Below, one piece after another: positions 5,889-8,307 of a stretch of 8,307 nt of DNA. The DNA is from Lachnospiraceae bacterium (lineage in GTDB: Bacteria > Bacillota_A > Clostridia > Lachnospirales > Lachnospiraceae). Numbering within the stretch: position 1 is the stretch's first letter; each line of letters starts with the position of its first letter. The notes beneath the pieces were generated by a model. The model searched no databases, was not told where the DNA came from, and saw only the letters and a list, made by a program, of their open reading frames with translations. The position numbers were made by a program, and so were the translations under genes. Where the stretch lies: assembly GCA_017958935.1 (NCBI GenBank), contig JAGDBR010000220.1, positions 1 through 8,307 on the forward strand, given 5' to 3'.

Positions 5889-6731
5889 TCAGCCCTTCAC
5901 GGCGCCCGCCGCGATGCCGCCGACCAGATGCTTCTGGACGTACGAGAACAGGATCAGCGTCGGTGCCACGGCGATCATGGCGCCTGCCGCCAGCGTTCCG
6001 TACCGGATCGTGAATTCGCTGACCATCAGCTTCAGGCCGACCGGCAGCGTCACCTTATTCTTTTCATTGATGAACATGAACGCGTACAGGAACTCGTTCC
6101 AGCAGGAAATGAACGCGTATGCCGCGACGGTCGCGATGCCCGGCTTCAGCAGCGGAAGCAGGATGTGGAACATCGTGCTGATGCGGCTGCAGCCGTCGAT
6201 CTGGGCCGCTTCCTCGATCGTGTAGTCGATGCCGTGGATGAACGAACGCATCATGACGGCGTCATACGGGAAGCGGAACGTGATGTTCACGAGGACCAGG
6301 GCCCACAGGTTGTTCAGCATCTTCAGCTGGTTGAACAGCAGGTACATCGGGGACAGCAGCATCGCGCCCGGGATGAACTGCGTGCACAGCAGAAGCAGCA
6401 TGTAGAAATTCTTGCCCTTGAACTGGTAGCGGTCCAGGGCGTAGCCCGTCATGATAGAGACCAGGACGATGCCGACGACGCCGGCAACGGCGATGATCGC
6501 GCTGTTCTTGAAATAGATGTTGAAATGGCTCGTCTCCCAGGCATCCACGTAGTTGTCCCAGGTGAATTCCTTCGGCCAGAAGGTAACGTCCTTCGAGAAG
6601 ATCTCACCCATCCTCTTTCCGGAGTTCACGATGCACCAGTACAGCGGAAGGCAAATGAAGAACAGGAACAGCAGCAGCGCGAAGATGAACAGGACCTTGA
6701 AAAAGACTTTTTTGAACGTGATCTTCCGCAT
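5889..6731 (-). CDS. Carbohydrate ABC transporter permease, MalG type
   Basis: This 280-residue inner-membrane protein is one half of the importer's channel. A hydrophobic segment near residues 13-33 is followed by an external loop (FSKDVTFWPKEFTWDNYVDAW) typical of MalG-type sugar permeases, then about five more membrane segments. The cytoplasmic EAA loop, which contacts the ATPase, is at 173-199 (IEEAAQIDGCSRISTMF, then PLLKPGIA). The C-terminus VQKHLVGGIAAGAVKG is also characteristic. The start codon lies 3 nt after the stop of the MalF-type gene, and its Shine-Dalgarno AAGGAGG is inside the last codons of that gene, so the two are translationally linked. A terminator follows. No ATPase gene is nearby; many Bacillota share one MsmK/MalK-type ATPase among such systems. 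Confidence 0.95.
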   Translation of the reverse strand: MRKITFKKVFFKVLFIFALLLFLFFICLPLYWCIVNSGKRMGEIFSKDVTFWPKEFTWDNYVDAWETSHFNIYFKNSAIIAVAGVVGIVLVSIMTGYALDRYQFKGKNFYMLLLLCTQFIPGAMLLSPMYLLFNQLKMLNNLWALVLVNITFRFPYDAVMMRSFIHGIDYTIEEAAQIDGCSRISTMFHILLPLLKPGIATVAAYAFISCWNEFLYAFMFINEKNKVTLPVGLKLMVSEFTIRYGTLAAGAMIAVAPTLILFSYVQKHLVGGIAAGAVKG

Positions 6732-6734
6732 GGC

Positions 6735-7628
6735 TCAGTCCTCCTTCGCGTAGCCGGTCACAGCCAGGTAGATCGTTGCCCAGACCGCCAGGATGACGAA
6801 CGCGATGACCGCGATCGCGGAGCCGTAACCGTAGTTGCCGTTCTTGGCAGCCAGGTTCGTCATGTACAGGGTCAGCGTCGTCGTCTTGTTCACCGGACCG
6901 CCGCCCGTCAGCGTGAAGATCAGGTCCACGTTATTGAATTCCCAGATGGAACGCAGCAGCGTCGTGAAGATGATCGCGTCCTTCAGGAGCGGGATCTTGA
7001 TCAGGAAGATCTCCTGTGCGAGATTGCCGCCGTCCACGACGCAGGCTTCATGCAGATCGGGTGAAATGTTCTGCATGGCCGCGAGCAGCGTGATCGCGAA
7101 GAACGGTATGCCTCTCCAGACCTCCGCCAGGCTGGTCGACCAGAACGCAAGATTCAGGTCGCCGACCCAGGAGATGTTCTTCTGGATGGCACCCAGAGAC
7201 TTCAGGAATGCATTCAGGAAGCCGGCCTGCTCATGGTAGATCAGGGACCAGAGCATGGACGTCAGCACGCCCGAGATGGCCCACGGGAAGAATACCAGGC
7301 AGCGGTAAACGCCGCGGCCGAAGAACTTCTGATCCAGCAGAAGCGCCAGCGACATGCCCAGGACCAGCTGGGCGGTCACCTGCGTCAGCACCCACTTCGC
7401 GGATGTGCCGAGGGATTTCAGGAAGATCGGGTCTTTCACGATCTTGCGGAAGTTTTCCAGACCGATGTAGCCTTTCTTTCTCAGGTTCGACATGTCGTAG
7501 TTCATCATCGCGTACCGGAAGATCGAGATCAGCGGATAGAACATGAACATGACGAGGAACAGCGTGCCCGGAAGAAGCAGCAGATATGGCATGGCGTTAC
7601 GTATCGTCACGCGTTTTCGTTTGTTCAA
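6735..7628 (-). CDS. Carbohydrate ABC transporter permease, MalF type (TTG start)
   Basis: This 297-residue membrane protein is the second channel subunit. After a basic N-terminus (NKRKR) comes the first membrane segment with the family signature YLLLLPGTLFLVMFMFYPLI at 15-34, then about five further segments. The EAA loop is at 193-216 (HEACVVDGGN, then IKIPLLK), with Cys196 in place of the second alanine of the motif. The segment FNNVDLIFTLTGGGP at 231-245 is typical of sugar permeases. No ATG fits: I chose the TTG at 7628 because GGAAGGGGG lies about 9-10 nt upstream. A longer reading from the TTG at 7658 lacks a ribosome site. It is the first gene of the minus-strand operon, directly behind a near-consensus promoter, and is followed after 3 nt by the MalG-type gene. 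Confidence 0.94.
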   Translation of the reverse strand: MNKRKRVTIRNAMPYLLLLPGTLFLVMFMFYPLISIFRYAMMNYDMSNLRKKGYIGLENFRKIVKDPIFLKSLGTSAKWVLTQVTAQLVLGMSLALLLDQKFFGRGVYRCLVFFPWAISGVLTSMLWSLIYHEQAGFLNAFLKSLGAIQKNISWVGDLNLAFWSTSLAEVWRGIPFFAITLLAAMQNISPDLHEACVVDGGNLAQEIFLIKIPLLKDAIIFTTLLRSIWEFNNVDLIFTLTGGGPVNKTTTLTLYMTNLAAKNGNYGYGSAIAVIAFVILAVWATIYLAVTGYAKED

Positions 7629-7689
7629 TTTTGAAGTACCCCCTTCCAAGAGAACCAAAAACCAAACTGCACATGATTACTTAACGTAA

Positions 7690-7718
7690 ATTATATTAGA
7701 TATATGACAAAAAAACAA
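7690..7718 (-). promoter_or_regulatory. Predicted strong sigma-A promoter of the permease operon
   Basis: On the minus strand a TTGTTT -35 box (7718-7713), a 17-bp spacer and a perfect TATAAT -10 (7695-7690) sit in an AT-rich stretch between the synthetase-gene terminator and the permease start. Transcription would begin near 7683, giving a leader of about 55 nt. At the expected start an imperfect palindrome, TTACGTTAAGTAA (7674-7686), overlaps the initiation region and could be an operator; no regulator gene is present to pair it with. Confidence 0.7.
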
Positions 7719-7749
7719 GTGCTTTTGAGGAGAACGGGCCAAGCGGCAT

Positions 7750-7786
7750 AAAAAAACGGCGCGGCGGTCAGTGCCGCAGCGCCGTT
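7750..7786 (-). terminator. metG: Intrinsic terminator of the methionyl-tRNA synthetase gene
   Basis: On the minus strand AACGGCGC (7786-7779) and GCGG pair with CCGC and GCGCCGTT (7762-7755) around a 6-nt loop with one mismatch; the stem runs into a T-run. It lies about 28 nt after the stop codon at 7814. The plus strand also has CTCTTTTT after the stem, so it may work in both directions. Confidence 0.9.
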
Positions 7787-7813
7787 CTCTTTTTATTCCG
7801 TTTTCGTTCCGCG

Positions 7814-8307
7814 TCAGTACAGCTTCGCGCCGGCCGGGATGTGCGGATCCACCATCAGCAGGTGAAGCCGCTCCTCTTCTCCTTCCCTGTGCAGCGCCGA
7901 GATCAGCATGCCGCAGGACTCCAGGCCCATCATCGGGCGCGGCGGCAGGTTCACGATCGCGATGCAGGTCTTGCCCACGAGCTCTTCCGGCTCGTAATAG
8001 GCATGGATGCCCGACAGGATCGTGCGCTCCTTCCCCGTGCCGTCGTCGAGCGTGAACTTCAACAGCTTCTTCGACTTCGGAACGGCCTCGCAGGAAAGCA
8101 CCTTCACCGCGCGGAAATCCGACTTCGAGAAGGTCTCGAAATCGACCGTGTCTTCAAACAGCGGTTCGATCACGACGTTCGAGAAGTCGATGACTTCTTC
8201 CGCGGGCGCATCCGTTTTGGCTGCCTGCGTGCCGGCGCTTTCGCCGGCTTCCTTCTCTTCCCGGCCTTCGCTTCCGGTCTTCAGGGTCTTCATCGTCGGG
8301 AACAGCA
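7814..8307 (-). CDS. metG: Methionyl-tRNA synthetase, C-terminal tRNA-binding domain (5' end outside window)
   Basis: The frame stays open to the window edge: the codons before the first internal ATG (8293) read LFPT, which resembles the LFPRI segment that precedes the C-terminal domain in many bacterial MetRS proteins, so I treat it as the end of a longer gene rather than a start at 8293. A charged Glu/Lys/Ala linker leads to an EMAPII/Trbp111-like OB-fold: DFETFSKSDFRAVKV, KLLKFTLDDGTGKERTI, LSGIHAYYEPEELVGK, IAIVNLPPRPMMGLESCGM, then LLMVDPHIPAGAKLY. This matches the dimerising, tRNA-binding tail of the enzyme that charges initiator and elongator tRNA with methionine. A stand-alone Trbp111 protein or a differently fused OB-fold is the alternative. 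It is a housekeeping gene, with its own terminator, and marks the boundary of the sugar locus. Confidence 0.85.
   Translation of the reverse strand, partial: LFPTMKTLKTGSEGREEKEAGESAGTQAAKTDAPAEEVIDFSNVVIEPLFEDTVDFETFSKSDFRAVKVLSCEAVPKSKKLLKFTLDDGTGKERTILSGIHAYYEPEELVGKTCIAIVNLPPRPMMGLESCGMLISALHREGEEERLHLLMVDPHIPAGAKLY

Noticed and set aside
3502..6225. A 907-codon open frame on the plus strand
   Set aside because: It is antisense to four well-recognised minus-strand genes and runs through a terminator region. Its translation is rich in Arg, Asp and Val with no recognisable motifs, as expected for the shadow of GC-rich codons.
5928..7064. A 378-codon plus-strand open frame across the permease genes
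   Set aside because: Its product is Gln/Arg/Asp-rich with no family features, and it overlaps both clear permease genes on the other strand.
7814..8293. Stand-alone 159-residue tRNA-binding protein starting at the ATG at 8293
   Set aside because: The frame is open upstream to the window edge with LFPT before the ATG, resembling the MetRS domain junction, and no Shine-Dalgarno precedes that ATG.

Overview
The window looks like a chromosomal segment of a GC-rich, gut- or rumen-type Clostridia/Bacillota organism. The evidence is the typical clostridial lipoprotein signal (lipobox LAAC), strong AAGGAGG-like ribosome binding sites, simple intrinsic terminators with T-runs, and a carbohydrate ABC transporter that has a binding protein and two permeases but no dedicated ATPase. 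Assignment below phylum level is not supported by what is visible.

Layout. Bases 1-778 (minus strand, cut by the window edge) encode a GNAT acetyltransferase with an extra C-terminal domain. A 295-bp gap (779-1073) holds two divergent sigma-A-type promoters, one for the acetyltransferase and one for the next gene. Bases 1074-2459 (plus) encode a sugar-binding lipoprotein that has its own promoter, Shine-Dalgarno and strong terminator. It converges on a long minus-strand block that is read right to left: MalF-type permease (7628-6735), MalG-type permease (6731-5889), an intrinsic terminator, a Gfo/Idh/MocA oxidoreductase (5775-4741), a two-domain protein joining a sugar epimerase-like TIM barrel to an RpiB/LacAB-type isomerase (4686-3424), and a second, stand-alone TIM-barrel epimerase/isomerase (3427-2615). 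Upstream of the permeases are a near-consensus promoter and the terminator of a methionyl-tRNA synthetase gene, whose 3' end (its tRNA-binding domain) fills 7814-8307.

How the genes may work together. The binding protein captures a carbohydrate outside the cell and the two permeases import it, presumably powered by a shared MsmK/MalK-type ATPase encoded elsewhere. The NAD(P)-dependent oxidoreductase and the two TIM-barrel proteins then suggest oxidation and epimerisation or isomerisation of a sugar, polyol or glycoside. The set resembles known oxidised-sugar clusters such as Escherichia coli ycjNOPQRS or inositol loci. The RpiB-type domain adds an aldose-ketose isomerisation step. No kinase, aldolase, glycosidase or regulator is present, so the substrate cannot be named.

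Most notable points: the TIM-barrel/RpiB fusion; a 30-bp hairpin-bearing tandem repeat that copies the last codons and stop codon of the epimerase gene; the separate, convergent position of the binding-protein gene; and a terminator dividing transport from catabolic genes with no clear promoter after it.
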